DNA of 64,000 nucleotides. It comes from Paenibacillus alkalitolerans (GTDB taxonomy: Bacteria; Bacillota; Bacilli; Paenibacillales; YIM-B00363). The notes below the pieces were generated by a model. That model worked only from the letters and a program-made list of their open reading frames with translations, did not search any database and was not told the origin of the DNA. The stretch covers positions 48,974 through 112,973 of the forward strand of contig NZ_JAEMXM010000016.1 of the NCBI RefSeq assembly GCF_016482785.1. The letters are read 5' to 3'. Position numbers and translations under genes: made by a program. Numbering within the stretch: position 1 is the first letter of the stretch; each line of letters starts with the position of its first letter. Positions 16,603-25,597 of this stretch are shown here, piece after piece.

Positions 16603-16646
16603 CTTACTTTGTTGTATGGACAAACTAAGTTTTGCGATGATACACT
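16603..16646 (+). promoter_or_regulatory. xylA promoter with XylR-type operator
   Basis: A 10-bp-armed palindrome, CTTACTTTGT (16603-16612) and ACAAACTAAG (16620-16629), with one mismatch and a 7-bp spacer, resembles Bacillus xyl operators (TTAGTTTGTT-type). It overlaps a -35 TGGACA at 16617-16622, with a -10 TACACT at 16641-16646 (18-bp spacing). Bound repressor would block polymerase. Confidence 0.65.
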
Positions 16647-16695
16647 ACATAAGTGAGGAGTTATCATATTCATTTTTTTGGGAGGGCTTTCATAA

Positions 16696-18003
16696 ATGAG
16701 TTATTTCGCGAACGTCGGAAAAATTCAATTCGAGGGAAAACAGTCGGACAATCCGTTGGCATTTAAACATTACAATCCTGATGAAATCGTGCTTGGCAAG
16801 CGGATGGAAGATTACCTGCGCTTCGCGTGCGCATATTGGCACACGTTCACGGGCGAAGGAGCCGATCCGTTTGGCGTAGGCACGGCGGTTCGTCCTTGGA
16901 GCGGCGCTTCCGGCATCGATTTGGCGAAGAAGAGAGTGGAAGCTTCGTTCGAGTTTTACGAGAAGCTCGGCATCCCGTATTTCTGTTTCCATGACCGCGA
17001 TATCGCACCGGAAGGTGCCACCCTTCGGGAGACGAACCGGATCTTGGACGAGATCGTTTCGATGATTAAAGATTACATGAAAACAAGCAATGTGAAGTTA
17101 TTGTGGAACACGGCGAATATGTTCACGAATCCACGCTTCGTGCATGGCGCCGCGACTTCGAACAACGCCGAAGTTTTCGCATATGCGGCAGCTCAAGTGA
17201 AGAAAGGTCTCGAAGTAGGCAAAGAGCTCGGCTCGGAAAACTACGTGTTCTGGGGCGGACGGGAAGGTTACGAGACGCTGTTGAACACGGATTTGAAGCT
17301 GGAGCTCGACAATTTGGCGCGGTTTTTCCATATGGCGATCAATTATGCGAAGGAGATCGGCTACACCGGCCAGTTCCTCATCGAGCCGAAGCCGAAGGAG
17401 CCGTCGAAGCACCAGTACGATTTCGATGCGGCGACCACGATAGCCTTCTTGCAATCGTACGGTTTGAAAGATCATTTCAAGCTGAATATCGAAGCGAACC
17501 ACGCAACGCTTGCAGGCCATACATTCGAACACGAGCTGCGGGTATCGCGCATTAACGGCATGCTCGGCTCGATCGATGCGAATCAAGGCGATTTGCTGCT
17601 TGGCTGGGACACGGACGAGTTCCCGACGGATCTGTACGCCGTAACGCTTGCTATGTACGAAATCGTCGAGAACGGCGGATTAGGCTCCGGCGGCGTTAAC
17701 TTCGACGCCAAGGTGCGCCGCACATCGTTCGAACCGGAAGATTTGTTCTATGCGCACATCGCCGGGATGGATACGTTCGCCAGAGGCTTGAAAACCGTAG
17801 CGAAATTGAAAGAAGACGGTTTCTTCGAAAAGATCGTCGACGACCGTTATGCGAGCTTCAAGTCGGGCATCGGCTTGGATATTGTAAACGGCAAAGCCGA
17901 TTTCAAATCTCTTCAAGCTTATATTATTGACAAAGACAATATCGTAAACCGCTCCGGCAGATTGGAATTGATTAAAGGCGCATTGAACGAATACATTTTC
18001 TAA
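16696..18003 (+). CDS. xylA: Xylose isomerase
   Basis: A 435-residue class II xylose isomerase converting D-xylose to D-xylulose in the cytoplasm with two divalent metals. Signature residues are present: catalytic His99 and Asp102 in [17 protein letters not shown] near 185, the metal ligands in [15 protein letters not shown] near 235, and [16 protein letters not shown] near 270. Length is normal. GGGAGGGC lies about 10 bases before ATG 16696. It is 24 bases from xylB, so the two form the xyl operon controlled by the neighbouring XylR. Confidence 0.96.
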   Translation: MSYFANVGKIQFEGKQSDNPLAFKHYNPDEIVLGKRMEDYLRFACAYWHTFTGEGADPFGVGTAVRPWSGASGIDLAKKRVEASFEFYEKLGIPYFCFHDRDIAPEGATLRETNRILDEIVSMIKDYMKTSNVKLLWNTANMFTNPRFVHGAATSNNAEVFAYAAAQVKKGLEVGKELGSENYVFWGGREGYETLLNTDLKLELDNLARFFHMAINYAKEIGYTGQFLIEPKPKEPSKHQYDFDAATTIAFLQSYGLKDHFKLNIEANHATLAGHTFEHELRVSRINGMLGSIDANQGDLLLGWDTDEFPTDLYAVTLAMYEIVENGGLGSGGVNFDAKVRRTSFEPEDLFYAHIAGMDTFARGLKTVAKLKEDGFFEKIVDDRYASFKSGIGLDIVNGKADFKSLQAYIIDKDNIVNRSGRLELIKGALNEYIF

Positions 18004-18024
18004 AACCGGTCGGAGGGATCCCGC

Positions 18025-19521
18025 GTGAAATACGTTATTGGAGTCGATCTCGGAACGAGCGCCGTGAAAGTGCTTCTTGTGGACCGGCAGGGTACGATTC
18101 GCGCCACCGCTTCCCGGCCGTACCCGCTCTTTCATGAGCGTTCCGGGTACAGCGAGCAAAATCCGGAGGATTGGGTACGCGAGACGAAGACTGCGCTTGC
18201 CGAATTGGTTCGGACGTCGGGTGCGGCCGCCGCAGATATCGAGGGCATCAGCTTCTCGGGCCAGATGCACGGATTGGTGCTGCTCGACGGCGAATACCGT
18301 CCGATCCGGAATGCCATCCTATGGAATGATACCCGGACGACGGAGCAATGCCGAAATATCGAAGCGGCATTGGGAGAAGACTTGCTCGCGATCGCGAGAA
18401 ACCCCGCTTTGGAAGGCTTCACGCTGCCGAAGCTGCTTTGGGTTAAGCGGCATGAACCGGCAAACTTCGAGAAGGCGAAGCTGTTCCTGCTTCCGAAAGA
18501 TTACGTCCGGCTACGCTTGACCGGAGCGGCGCATATGGATTTGTCCGACGCGGCCGGCACGCTGCTGCTTGACGTCAGGGAAAAGCGCTGGAGCGAAGAG
18601 ATTTGCCGCCGTCTCGGCATCAGGCAGGAGCTTTGTCCTCCTCTGGTTGAAGCGCAGCAGCTTGTCGGTACGCTGCTGCCGGACGTCGCTAACGAGACGG
18701 GCTTGCGCCCTGAGACGAAAGTGTTCGCCGGCGGTGCGGACAACGCGTGCGGCGCGGTAGGTTCGGGCATATTGTCGGCGGGCTCCGTCATGTGCTCGAT
18801 CGGTACGTCCGGAGTCATCCTTGCGTATGAAGACGATAAGGACCGCGACTTCGGCGGGAAAGTACACTTCTTTAATCATGCGAAACCGGACTCGTATTAC
18901 GCGATGGGCGTTACGTTATCGGCAGGACACAGCTTGAACTGGTTCAAGGAAACGTTCGCGCCGAACGCATCGTTCGACGAGCTGCTGCAAGGGGTGTCCG
19001 CGGTGCCGATCGGCTCGAAAGGGCTGTTGTATACGCCGTATTTGGTGGGAGAGCGGACGCCTCACGCCGATTCAATCATTCGCGGAAGCTTCATCGGCAT
19101 GGACGCATCGCATGCTTTGAGCGATTTTGCCCGAGCCGTCATGGAGGGCATCACGTTCTCGCTGAACGAATCGATCGATCTGTTTCGAAACGCCGGTAAA
19201 CAGGTAGGCACGGTGTTATCGATCGGCGGCGGCGCAAAGAACGAAACATGGCTGCAGATGCAGGCCGATGTGTTTGACGCCGAAGTGATTTCCTTGAATA
19301 ACGAGCAAGGACCCGGCATGGGTGCGGCGATGCTTGCCGCTGCCGGCTGCGGATGGTTCGACACGCTGCGGGAATGCGCACAATCGTTCTTGTCTTACGG
19401 CGTTTCGTATCAACCGGATCCGGATCGCGTGTCTGCGTACCGCGAGCTGTTCGGTATCTATAAAGAAGTGTATTCGCAAACGAAAACATTGAACGAACGT
19501 TTGAAGTCATTCAGGGTGTGA
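18025..19521 (+). CDS. xylB: Xylulokinase
   Basis: A 498-residue FGGY-family kinase phosphorylating D-xylulose to xylulose 5-phosphate for the pentose phosphate pathway. It opens with the ATP-binding IGVDLGTSAVKVLLVD, has SGQMHGLVLLD near 75, the catalytic-domain GADNACGAVGSG near 240 and GGGAKNETWLQMQAD near 395. It starts at GTG 18025 behind CGGAGGGA. The second and last gene of the xyl operon, followed by a strong terminator. Confidence 0.95.
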   Translation: MKYVIGVDLGTSAVKVLLVDRQGTIRATASRPYPLFHERSGYSEQNPEDWVRETKTALAELVRTSGAAAADIEGISFSGQMHGLVLLDGEYRPIRNAILWNDTRTTEQCRNIEAALGEDLLAIARNPALEGFTLPKLLWVKRHEPANFEKAKLFLLPKDYVRLRLTGAAHMDLSDAAGTLLLDVREKRWSEEICRRLGIRQELCPPLVEAQQLVGTLLPDVANETGLRPETKVFAGGADNACGAVGSGILSAGSVMCSIGTSGVILAYEDDKDRDFGGKVHFFNHAKPDSYYAMGVTLSAGHSLNWFKETFAPNASFDELLQGVSAVPIGSKGLLYTPYLVGERTPHADSIIRGSFIGMDASHALSDFARAVMEGITFSLNESIDLFRNAGKQVGTVLSIGGGAKNETWLQMQADVFDAEVISLNNEQGPGMGAAMLAAAGCGWFDTLRECAQSFLSYGVSYQPDPDRVSAYRELFGIYKEVYSQTKTLNERLKSFRV

Positions 19522-19533
19522 GCAATGAATGAA

Positions 19534-19585
19534 TGGGGCTGTCACAAAGTCAACGCTATCGACTAAGTGACAGCCCCACTCTTTG
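19534..19585 (+). terminator. Rho-independent terminator of xylAB
   Basis: A perfect 12-bp stem, TGGGGCTGTCAC and GTGACAGCCCCA, with an inner AGTC/GACT pairing, followed by CTCTTT. Confidence 0.8.
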
Positions 19586-19693
19586 ATGGCAGGAAAATTA
19601 GGGGAGCCGCTTCCTCTAATTTTCTTATTCGGTATCGGCTTGCGCCATCGTTATTATTTTCCCTGTTTACATTGATCGAGAAGTATGTTATTT

Positions 19694-19717
19694 TTATTTC
19701 GATAAATTTAGAAATAA
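19694..19717. promoter_or_regulatory. Operator palindrome before the ArsR gene
   Basis: TTATTTC and GAAATAA form perfect 7-bp arms around a 10-bp AT-rich spacer, 25 bases before the ArsR start codon. The same pattern recurs at 20055-20080, before the transporter gene. Confidence 0.6.
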
Positions 19718-19742
19718 CGAATTAGCTAAGGGGGAGGTAAAG

Positions 19743-20024
19743 ATGGTCGAGGATCAAGCGGATATGCGTCAAGCCGTTAAAATATACAAGGCGCTCGGAG
19801 AACCGACCAGGCTAAAAATCGCGATGATTCTTACCGAGGAGAGGAATCTGTGCTGCACCGACATCAAATGCAAGTTGGAATCCGTAGCGGGCTCTACGCT
19901 GTCTCATCATCTAAAGCAATTGACCGATTGCGGCCTTCTTGATCTCCGTAAGGACGGCACTTATATATACTACAGCGTGAACCGGGAGGTGGCGCGAAAG
20001 TATGCTCCTTATCTGTTAGAGTAA
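19743..20024 (+). CDS. ArsR-family transcriptional repressor
   Basis: A 93-residue ArsR/SmtB protein: winged helix with IYKALGEPTRLKIAMILT, the recognition helix SGSTLSHHLKQL-like segment AGSTLSHHLKQLTDCGLL and the wing RKDGTYIYYSVN. Cysteines at NLCCTDIKC precede the HTH and could be a sensor. ATG 19743 has AAGGGGGAGG upstream. The gene is flanked on both sides by the same palindrome, so it probably represses itself and the MFS exporter downstream. The inducer is unknown; a metal, metalloid or thiol-reactive compound is possible given the cysteines. Confidence 0.85.
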   Translation: MVEDQADMRQAVKIYKALGEPTRLKIAMILTEERNLCCTDIKCKLESVAGSTLSHHLKQLTDCGLLDLRKDGTYIYYSVNREVARKYAPYLLE

Positions 20025-20054
20025 TGATATGGATTTAATGTGTATTTTTTGATT

Positions 20055-20080
20055 TATATTTCTATATTTTTAGAAATATA
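20055..20080. promoter_or_regulatory. Second ArsR operator palindrome, before the MFS gene
   Basis: TATATTTCTA and TAGAAATATA are perfect 10-bp arms with a 6-bp spacer. The core TATTTC...GAAATA is the one before the ArsR gene. It lies 31 bases after the ArsR stop and about 190 bases before the MFS start. The stretch 20081-20270 also has an isolated AAAGGAGGTG at 20171-20180 with only a 25-codon frame after it (ends 20259), possibly a leader peptide. Confidence 0.6.
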
Positions 20081-20270
20081 AAAACAATCAAGCTTTAAGA
20101 AATCTCGTTGTACAAATTTTTGAAACCTTGACTCTGACAGAATGTCATATTTTACAATCGCAATATCCGTAAAGGAGGTGTTGCCGCACTGCAGGAACAG
20201 AATGAAATTGCTTGAAACAGAGATGACAAACATAGGGAGAAATTCCAATACTGTATAGGATAGGGGCTGG

Positions 20271-21467
20271 GTGACAGTGTCGAATGCCTGGAAAATTTAT
20301 TTGTTGGCCATAATCAGTTTTCTCGTCGGTACATCGGAGTTTATCATTGCCGGCATTTTGGATAAAGTCGCGGAGGATATCGGCGTCACGGTGTCCGCGG
20401 CGGGGCAGCTTATTACGGTGTTTTCGCTCGCTTACGCTTTCGGTACTCCGTTCCTTATGGCCGTTACGGCGCGCATGGAGAGGCGGAAGCTGCTGCTTTA
20501 CTCGCTCGGCGTATTCGTAATAGGGAACGGAATCGCCGTTGTTTTGCCCGGATTTGAATTTTTAATCGGATCTCGCATCATCTTGGCCTTAAGCACCGGA
20601 GTATTCGTCGTTACGGCGTTGACGGTAGCCTCCAAGCTGGCTCCTGCCGGAAAGCAAGGCGGCGCTATCGCAACGCTCGTCATGGGCTTCAGCACTTCCC
20701 TTATTATCGGTGTTCCTCTGGGAAGGGTAATTGCATCCGTTTACGATTGGAAGATGATTTTCGGTGGAATCGGCGTACTTGCATTGCTGGCCATTCTCGC
20801 TATTTCCTTCTCGATTCCGCGAACGGACGGAGAGGAGCCGGTGCCGCTCCGCAAGCAGATGGCGCTGCTTAAGGATAAGAAAATCATCGTCGCTTTAACG
20901 GTGACCTTCTTCTGGATCGCCGGGTATTCCGTTACCTACACATACATTTCGCCTTTTCTTCTTACCGTCACGGGGATGAGTGAAAGTGTTGTGAGCGCAG
21001 CGTTGTTCGCTTTCGGCATTGCCAGCTTGATCGGTTCCAAGTTAGGAGGCTACAGCACGGACAAATGGGGAGTTTCCCGTACGCTGATCGGCGGAATGCT
21101 CCTTCACGCCGTGACTCTTGTTCTGATTTCGCTGACAGCGCAATATTCGGCGGTCATGTTTGCACTGCTCATGCTGTGGGCGTTCTCGGCTTGGTCGTCG
21201 GGCCCTACGCAGCAGGTTAATATCATAAATCTTGCTCCGGAAGCTTCAGGCATTATTCTTAGTCTGAATACTTCAATGCTCCAGTTCGCAATGGCGGCCG
21301 GCGCCGGAATCGGGGGCATCGTCGTCGGGCAGGCGTCGCTGGCGTCCGTCAGTTGGATCGGTGCGGCATCCGTAGCTATCGCTGCCGGGACGGCGGCCGC
21401 CTCCTTCGGGATGTCCCGGTCCCGCCGAATGGCGAAGGAACGAGCATTGCATAAGGCGGGAGCCTAA
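20271..21467 (+). CDS. MFS transporter, drug/sugar efflux type (AraJ/YdhP-like)
   Basis: A 398-residue major facilitator with about 12 helices: helix 1 IYLLAIISFLVGTSEFIIAGIL, motif A-like loop RMERRKLLLYSLG near 75, and VMGFSTSLIIGVPLGRVIA near 142, the antiporter-type motif C region. This subgroup exports arabinose, purine analogues or drugs by proton exchange. It starts at GTG 20271 with a weak GGGG; GTG 20277 is an alternative. The palindrome shared with the ArsR gene suggests inducible export of whatever the ArsR senses. Confidence 0.87.
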   Translation: MTVSNAWKIYLLAIISFLVGTSEFIIAGILDKVAEDIGVTVSAAGQLITVFSLAYAFGTPFLMAVTARMERRKLLLYSLGVFVIGNGIAVVLPGFEFLIGSRIILALSTGVFVVTALTVASKLAPAGKQGGAIATLVMGFSTSLIIGVPLGRVIASVYDWKMIFGGIGVLALLAILAISFSIPRTDGEEPVPLRKQMALLKDKKIIVALTVTFFWIAGYSVTYTYISPFLLTVTGMSESVVSAALFAFGIASLIGSKLGGYSTDKWGVSRTLIGGMLLHAVTLVLISLTAQYSAVMFALLMLWAFSAWSSGPTQQVNIINLAPEASGIILSLNTSMLQFAMAAGAGIGGIVVGQASLASVSWIGAASVAIAAGTAAASFGMSRSRRMAKERALHKAGA

Positions 21468-21478
21468 ATTATCCGAAT

Positions 21479-21525
21479 AGCAACGGCAGTCCTGCACATG
21501 AAATCATGTCCGGACTGCCGTTGCT
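21479..21525. terminator. Bidirectional terminator hairpin
   Basis: A perfect 14-bp stem, AGCAACGGCAGTCC and GGACTGCCGTTGCT, lies between the convergent MFS and phosphotransferase genes. Confidence 0.75.
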
Positions 21526-21537
21526 CGTATTAACGAA

Positions 21538-22530
21538 TCAGTAACTGTTTCCTTCAATCATTCGCAGCACGCTCCGGTAATTATGGTCGACGATTCCTTT
21601 GGCAAAATGCTTATCCGGGAATCCTCTATGAAGCAGCTTCAATCCGCCCGAAGTAATTGAAATATGGTGATGCAGCTTATAAAACAACATCCTGTCATGA
21701 TCGAGAGAGTCGTTATTCAAATAACGGTAAGTTTCTTGGAACCGCAGTTGTAAAAAGCTGTGTTCATGCTCAATGTCAAAGAACATCGCCCCTTCTATAT
21801 CTATCAAGTACGGCTCGAAATTTTCATTGATCAATACATGATCGGGACCCAGCTCCCCATGAATGAACCCGTAACGGTTTCTAGGATTTATTCTCGATTC
21901 AAGCAGCTGCAATAAGTCGAGTATCTTGACCCGGTTGATGGAAATTTCGTCGATATATCGGGAGGCATAAGCAAGCTGATTTTTTGCATTTTCCATCTTG
22001 AACAGGTGACACTGTTCAGCGCCGCCCCCCATATGGTTCAGTTTCCCATACGCCTGTCGTTCGATCGCATGCATTCTTTCAACCATATCGCCCAACCGGT
22101 GAAACACTTTATCTTGTGTCGCGGAATCGGATTGAAAATAATCTTCCGCCTTCCGTCCATGCACATATTCAACGAGAGCAAAATCAAACGGGCACAGTCT
22201 TTTTTCTTTATTCAGAGCATAAAGAGCGGGAGTTGGAATTCCTTGTCGCGTTAAAAAGTTATTGTTCATTTCAAACAAATCGGCGCCGTAGGACCGCTCA
22301 TTCATATTTTGGGTTTCTATTTCTTGTTGAAAATAATTCATGGAGGAATCCCACACATACAAAACACATGTAAAGCCGTTCTTGCAATCGATTTTGTAGA
22401 CGACCTTTTGCGCACCGCCATGCATTTTCGTTACTTCCGCAACTAAATAACCGGAACCGAAAACTTTGTCCATGTATTCCTGCAAATCCGTTCGATCGAG
22501 ATGACATGTGTATTCCACGACGAGCAACAC
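21538..22530 (-). CDS. APH-family phosphotransferase (aminoglycoside/choline kinase fold)
   Basis: A 330-residue kinase-fold protein. Recognisable parts are the N-lobe VVYKIDCKNGFTCVLYVW, the hinge region FALVEYVHGRKAEDY near 120, the catalytic loop FIHGELGPDHVLIN near 222-235 and LIDIEGAMFFD near 243. The usual HGD catalytic aspartate is Glu here, which is unusual for an active APH kinase, though DIEG keeps the metal-binding Asp. The substrate is unknown; it should not be called an antibiotic resistance enzyme. The start is uncertain: GTG 22530 overlaps the GGAG, so GTG 22518 is also plausible. Confidence 0.8.
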   Translation of the reverse strand: MLLVVEYTCHLDRTDLQEYMDKVFGSGYLVAEVTKMHGGAQKVVYKIDCKNGFTCVLYVWDSSMNYFQQEIETQNMNERSYGADLFEMNNNFLTRQGIPTPALYALNKEKRLCPFDFALVEYVHGRKAEDYFQSDSATQDKVFHRLGDMVERMHAIERQAYGKLNHMGGGAEQCHLFKMENAKNQLAYASRYIDEISINRVKILDLLQLLESRINPRNRYGFIHGELGPDHVLINENFEPYLIDIEGAMFFDIEHEHSFLQLRFQETYRYLNNDSLDHDRMLFYKLHHHISITSGGLKLLHRGFPDKHFAKGIVDHNYRSVLRMIEGNSY

Positions 22531-22648
22531 TCCGTTTCATTGGTTTTGTCGGCAACCCAACTATAAAAAAAATTTCATGAAAAGAATAGACTGTTTCTTT
22601 TTCATTTGTTATGATGTTGAATAAGGTCTGTATAAAATAGCCAATCAA

Positions 22649-22679
22649 AAAAGCCCTTGGATATATTCCAAAGGCTTTT
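22649..22679. terminator. Terminator-like hairpin
   Basis: AAAAGCC-c-TTGG pairs with CCAA-a-GGCTTTT around a 7-base loop, with A and T runs on either side. It could terminate in either direction and lies between a permease fragment and the phosphotransferase start. Confidence 0.6.
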
Positions 22680-22732
22680 ATTTATCATATTGAGGTATGA
22701 GCGAAAATCGTTATCGGAATTTCGTGTACTAA

Positions 22733-22852
22733 TCTGACTGGGACCAGGTGATGGCGATGTCGGTGCTTTCCATCGTTCCGTGCATGATTGTGTTTTTCCT
22801 CGCGCAGCGGTATTTCGTGGAAGGCATCGCAACGACGGGAATCAAAGGCTGA
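22733..22852 (+). pseudogene. C-terminal fragment of an ABC sugar permease
   Basis: The plus strand reads DWDQVMAMSVLSIVPCMIVF and then AQRYFVEGIATTGIKG followed by a stop at 22850-22852, the unmistakable last helix and tail of a MalG-type permease. The frame is closed by TAA just upstream, so only about 39 codons remain. It faces the SgrR-like gene and has its own terminator. It shows that a sugar transporter operon once lay here and was deleted from its 5' side. Confidence 0.75.
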
Positions 22853-22899
22853 TAATAAAGGTTGTTCAAGCGACAGCATAATAGATTGGCGAAAAAAGA

Positions 22900-22933
22900 C
22901 ACGCTTTTGGAAATTTTCAAGGGCGTGCTTTTT
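22900..22933. terminator. Terminator after the permease fragment
   Basis: CACGCTTTTG and CAAGGGCGTG form a 10-bp stem (two G-T pairs) with an 8-base loop, followed by CTTTTT; an A run on the other side makes it bidirectional. It touches the 3' end of the SgrR-like gene. Confidence 0.7.
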
Positions 22934-24710
22934 ATGCCTTGAACCACAGGTTGCGGAAATCGATCAGTCCGAGCGAATTGAGCTGGACTCCGCCGATTCG
23001 AGGGTTGTAGTACGATTCGAAATGTAATTTGAACAAGAACAGCATATGATGGGACTCTCGCAGCAGTTCCGACAGCTTGGCGATCCAAGCCCAACGTCCT
23101 TCGCTCGACTGTTCGCGAAACATGTTGCGTACATACCGGCGGCCGATTTGTTTCGTCTCGTCGTCCAACAAGTGAAAGTCTATACAGCTTTTCTCGGAAA
23201 AAACCAAATCGAGGAACGTCAGTTCTTCGTCTTCCAGTATGACGTTCTTTAACGTCATATGCGCGTCCGTCATGTCGCTGCGGCCGCAATATTCGGATTT
23301 TTCCCTGAGGCGGATCTTCACATCGATTCCGTACGCTTCGCACAACGATCGGATAAGTTCGGCATCCGACGCCTGGTTTTTGGTCAATTCCAATATCAGC
23401 GGACTGCCGTCATATCCGGACTCTTTGAGCAAATCGCCGATCGAACGTTCTTCATCCGAACGCGAATGCACACTTGCGGAAGCCGCGGCAGCTTCGCAAG
23501 CCGGTGAAAAACCGTATGAAATGCTGTACCGGTCGTCGGCATATTGAGCCAGCATAGCTTCTCTATCCAGAATGCGGTGCAAAGCGGCTCGAAACGAAGG
23601 ATGCAGCTGCGGCCCGGGACGCTGAAAGTTAAACGTAAGCAGCCGAAAGCATGCCAACGATGTCCGTATGCGTTCCCACGAACACATGGCATGTTCCGGG
23701 CCGGAACATTTGTCCGACAAATCCCAATAGGCGATATCATCTTCAGGCGAGGGCATCGTGTGCAGCTCCACGCGGTCCAGATGCGCCCGGCCCGAATAAT
23801 ATAACGGGAAAGCGTCCAGCACATATAGTGCCGGCGTTCTCTTCACCATCTGGAACGGTCCCGTCCCGATCGGCAAATCGAAAAACGCCTCGCCTTTCTC
23901 CAGGACAAGCTCCTTGGGCAGGATGGAGGTTGAGTCGAATCCGGCCATGCGCGGAAACCATACGCACGGCTCATGGAGTTCGAACTTTACGGTTTTGGAA
24001 TCGAGAGCGGCGACATGTTTGATATTGAAATAGATATGATGATTCCTTAGTCTTCCAAACGTAAATACGACGTCTTCGGCATCCATCTCCCGGCGGTGAT
24101 GGAACAGAACTCCTTTGCGCAAGTAAAAAGTCCATTCGGTCCGCGCATCGTTCGATTCCCAATGGTGAGCGAGCTTTGGAACGAGCGTCTCGTTGGTGTA
24201 GTCATAACCGGCCAGCGTGTCGAATATTTGCCTGACTAAGTGGCCGTCCCCTGCGAAATATATTTGAGCGGGATCCGACGTGCCGATGAAGTAGTTCACC
24301 GGAACACGAAGCGTCTCAAGCTGTCGGTCGCTCATTCCCTCTTTCCGGTAACCGAAAAAGTCGGTCAGCCACTCGGAGAACCGGGTGATCACTTCATTGT
24401 TGCGTCCCCGAAGCTGCACCAATTGCATCGCTTCTCTTACGTCTCCTTGGCCCACATGCCGCTTGGCAAGATCCATCAACCGCTGTTCCCGGTCCGAGAG
24501 AAGAGTGATGTTCGATTTATTCCCCCGTCCTCTTCCCGGCTGCCAATCGATCCAACGCTGCTCCTCCATCTTGCGCAATATCATCTTCGCATTGCGTTCC
24601 GTACATTCGAATATTTCCGATAAATTTTCCACTGTAACAGGAACGGCTCTCCCTAAATCAACGGCACCTAAACGATCGCACAAATTCAAGTAATGCATCT
24701 CTAGATGCAT
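22932..24710 (-). CDS. SgrR-like transcriptional regulator with solute-binding domain
   Basis: A 592-residue protein joining an SgrR-type N-terminal winged helix (LSEIFECTERNAKMILRKMEEQRWI near residues 30-54, then the GRGRGNKS linker) to a family 5 solute-binding domain from about 130 on (LVPKLAHHWESNDARTEWTFYLRKG, PIGTGPFQM, DREAMLAQYADDR). No signal peptide, so the binding domain is a cytoplasmic sensor. In E. coli SgrR answers sugar-phosphate stress; Bacillota homologues often sit beside an MFS or ABC transporter gene. Here only the permease fragment is near. ATG 24710 follows a GGGGGTGG. Confidence 0.85.
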   Translation of the reverse strand: MHLEMHYLNLCDRLGAVDLGRAVPVTVENLSEIFECTERNAKMILRKMEEQRWIDWQPGRGRGNKSNITLLSDREQRLMDLAKRHVGQGDVREAMQLVQLRGRNNEVITRFSEWLTDFFGYRKEGMSDRQLETLRVPVNYFIGTSDPAQIYFAGDGHLVRQIFDTLAGYDYTNETLVPKLAHHWESNDARTEWTFYLRKGVLFHHRREMDAEDVVFTFGRLRNHHIYFNIKHVAALDSKTVKFELHEPCVWFPRMAGFDSTSILPKELVLEKGEAFFDLPIGTGPFQMVKRTPALYVLDAFPLYYSGRAHLDRVELHTMPSPEDDIAYWDLSDKCSGPEHAMCSWERIRTSLACFRLLTFNFQRPGPQLHPSFRAALHRILDREAMLAQYADDRYSISYGFSPACEAAAASASVHSRSDEERSIGDLLKESGYDGSPLILELTKNQASDAELIRSLCEAYGIDVKIRLREKSEYCGRSDMTDAHMTLKNVILEDEELTFLDLVFSEKSCIDFHLLDDETKQIGRRYVRNMFREQSSEGRWAWIAKLSELLRESHHMLFLFKLHFESYYNPRIGGVQLNSLGLIDFRNLWFKA

Positions 24711-24836
24711 CCCGCCACCCCCTGTACCGAAAAAAGATGAAGCACAAAAAAATGTAAATTCACTTTTCTTCTCCTTTTGACAGGATACAATAAAGATAAA
24801 GAGAAACGCAAGGAGTTAGGGGAGTGGAAATTTATG

Positions 24837-25016
24837 ATGGAACTGTTAGCGGAAGAGTTCAAGTCGAAGCAATTGCAGGAGAAAATGGATCGAATAAACC
24901 GGACGGCATGGCAATATGAGAGAGACGACCGGCAAGGCCGCGGTTGGAAAGCGCGAATAACTTTGTGGCGGTTATCTTTGTGCGTACGGTTTGAGCTTGA
25001 TTGGAATTCGAAGTAA
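24837..25016 (+). CDS. Small hypothetical protein
   Basis: A possible 59-residue protein (MELLAEEFKSKQLQEKMDRI start) with a charged helical N-terminal half and a basic C terminus. AAGGAG and GGGGAG lie upstream of the paired ATGs at 24834/24837, and TACAAT at 24786-24791 could be a -10. No family recognised. The C-terminal codons are less convincing, so it may be shorter or not expressed. Confidence 0.4.
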   Translation: MELLAEEFKSKQLQEKMDRINRTAWQYERDDRQGRGWKARITLWRLSLCVRFELDWNSK

Positions 25017-25101
25017 TGACTGTCAACATATGCAACTTTTCCATTTGTTTCTTCGTAAGAAACGATTGGGAAAGTTATTTTTTTGAGAGAAGGCTGGCTT
25101 C

Positions 25102-25581
25102 ATGGAGTTTGAAGCGTTTCTTGCGCAATACGGCTATGCTGCGTTGTTTTTTGCCTTATGCTTGGGGCTGTTCGGATTTCCGCTGCCCAATGAAGCGATC
25201 GTTATGACGGGAGGCGCGGTGACGGCAAGCGGAATGCTTCTGCCGGTGCCTGCCTTCTTCATGACATATCTGGGTGTTTGCTCGGGCTTGACCTTCGGTT
25301 ATACAATGGGGCGCATCTTCGGCTTGCCGGTGTTGAACCGGTTGAAGCGGAAGATGGGGTTTCGGCGGACTTTGGAACGTACGGAGAAGCTGGTCGATCG
25401 ATACGGTAAATTTGCGCTCGTCTTCGGCTACTTTATTCCCGTTGTAAGACATGTATTGCCTTACGTCGTATCTTCGAACCGGATGAAATACGTCAGCTTC
25501 GCTCCATTTGCATATACAGGCGGTTTCATATGGACGGCCGTTTATTTTATCGCGGGACGAGTCGTTAGTTCCGCAATTTGA
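25102..25581 (+). CDS. DedA/SNARE-associated family membrane protein
   Basis: A 159-residue integral membrane protein of the DedA family. The characteristic pattern is present: LFFALCLGLFGFPLPNEAIV near 18-37, GYTMGRIFGLPVL near 67, then the conserved RYGKFALVFGYFIPVVRHVLPYVVS near 101-125 with the family Arg/Pro pair. DedA-type proteins include lipid flippases and support membrane homeostasis. GAGAGAAGG precedes ATG 25102. The stop is only 16 bases before the Tag gene start. Confidence 0.87.
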   Translation: MEFEAFLAQYGYAALFFALCLGLFGFPLPNEAIVMTGGAVTASGMLLPVPAFFMTYLGVCSGLTFGYTMGRIFGLPVLNRLKRKMGFRRTLERTEKLVDRYGKFALVFGYFIPVVRHVLPYVVSSNRMKYVSFAPFAYTGGFIWTAVYFIAGRVVSSAI

Positions 25582-25597
25582 TTCGAAAGGAATCGTT

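Noticed and set aside
20171-20259. Leader peptide before the MFS gene
   Set aside because: The AAAGGAGGTG is too close to the TTG at 20181 and the 25-codon frame has no recognisable role, so it is mentioned only within the operator entry.
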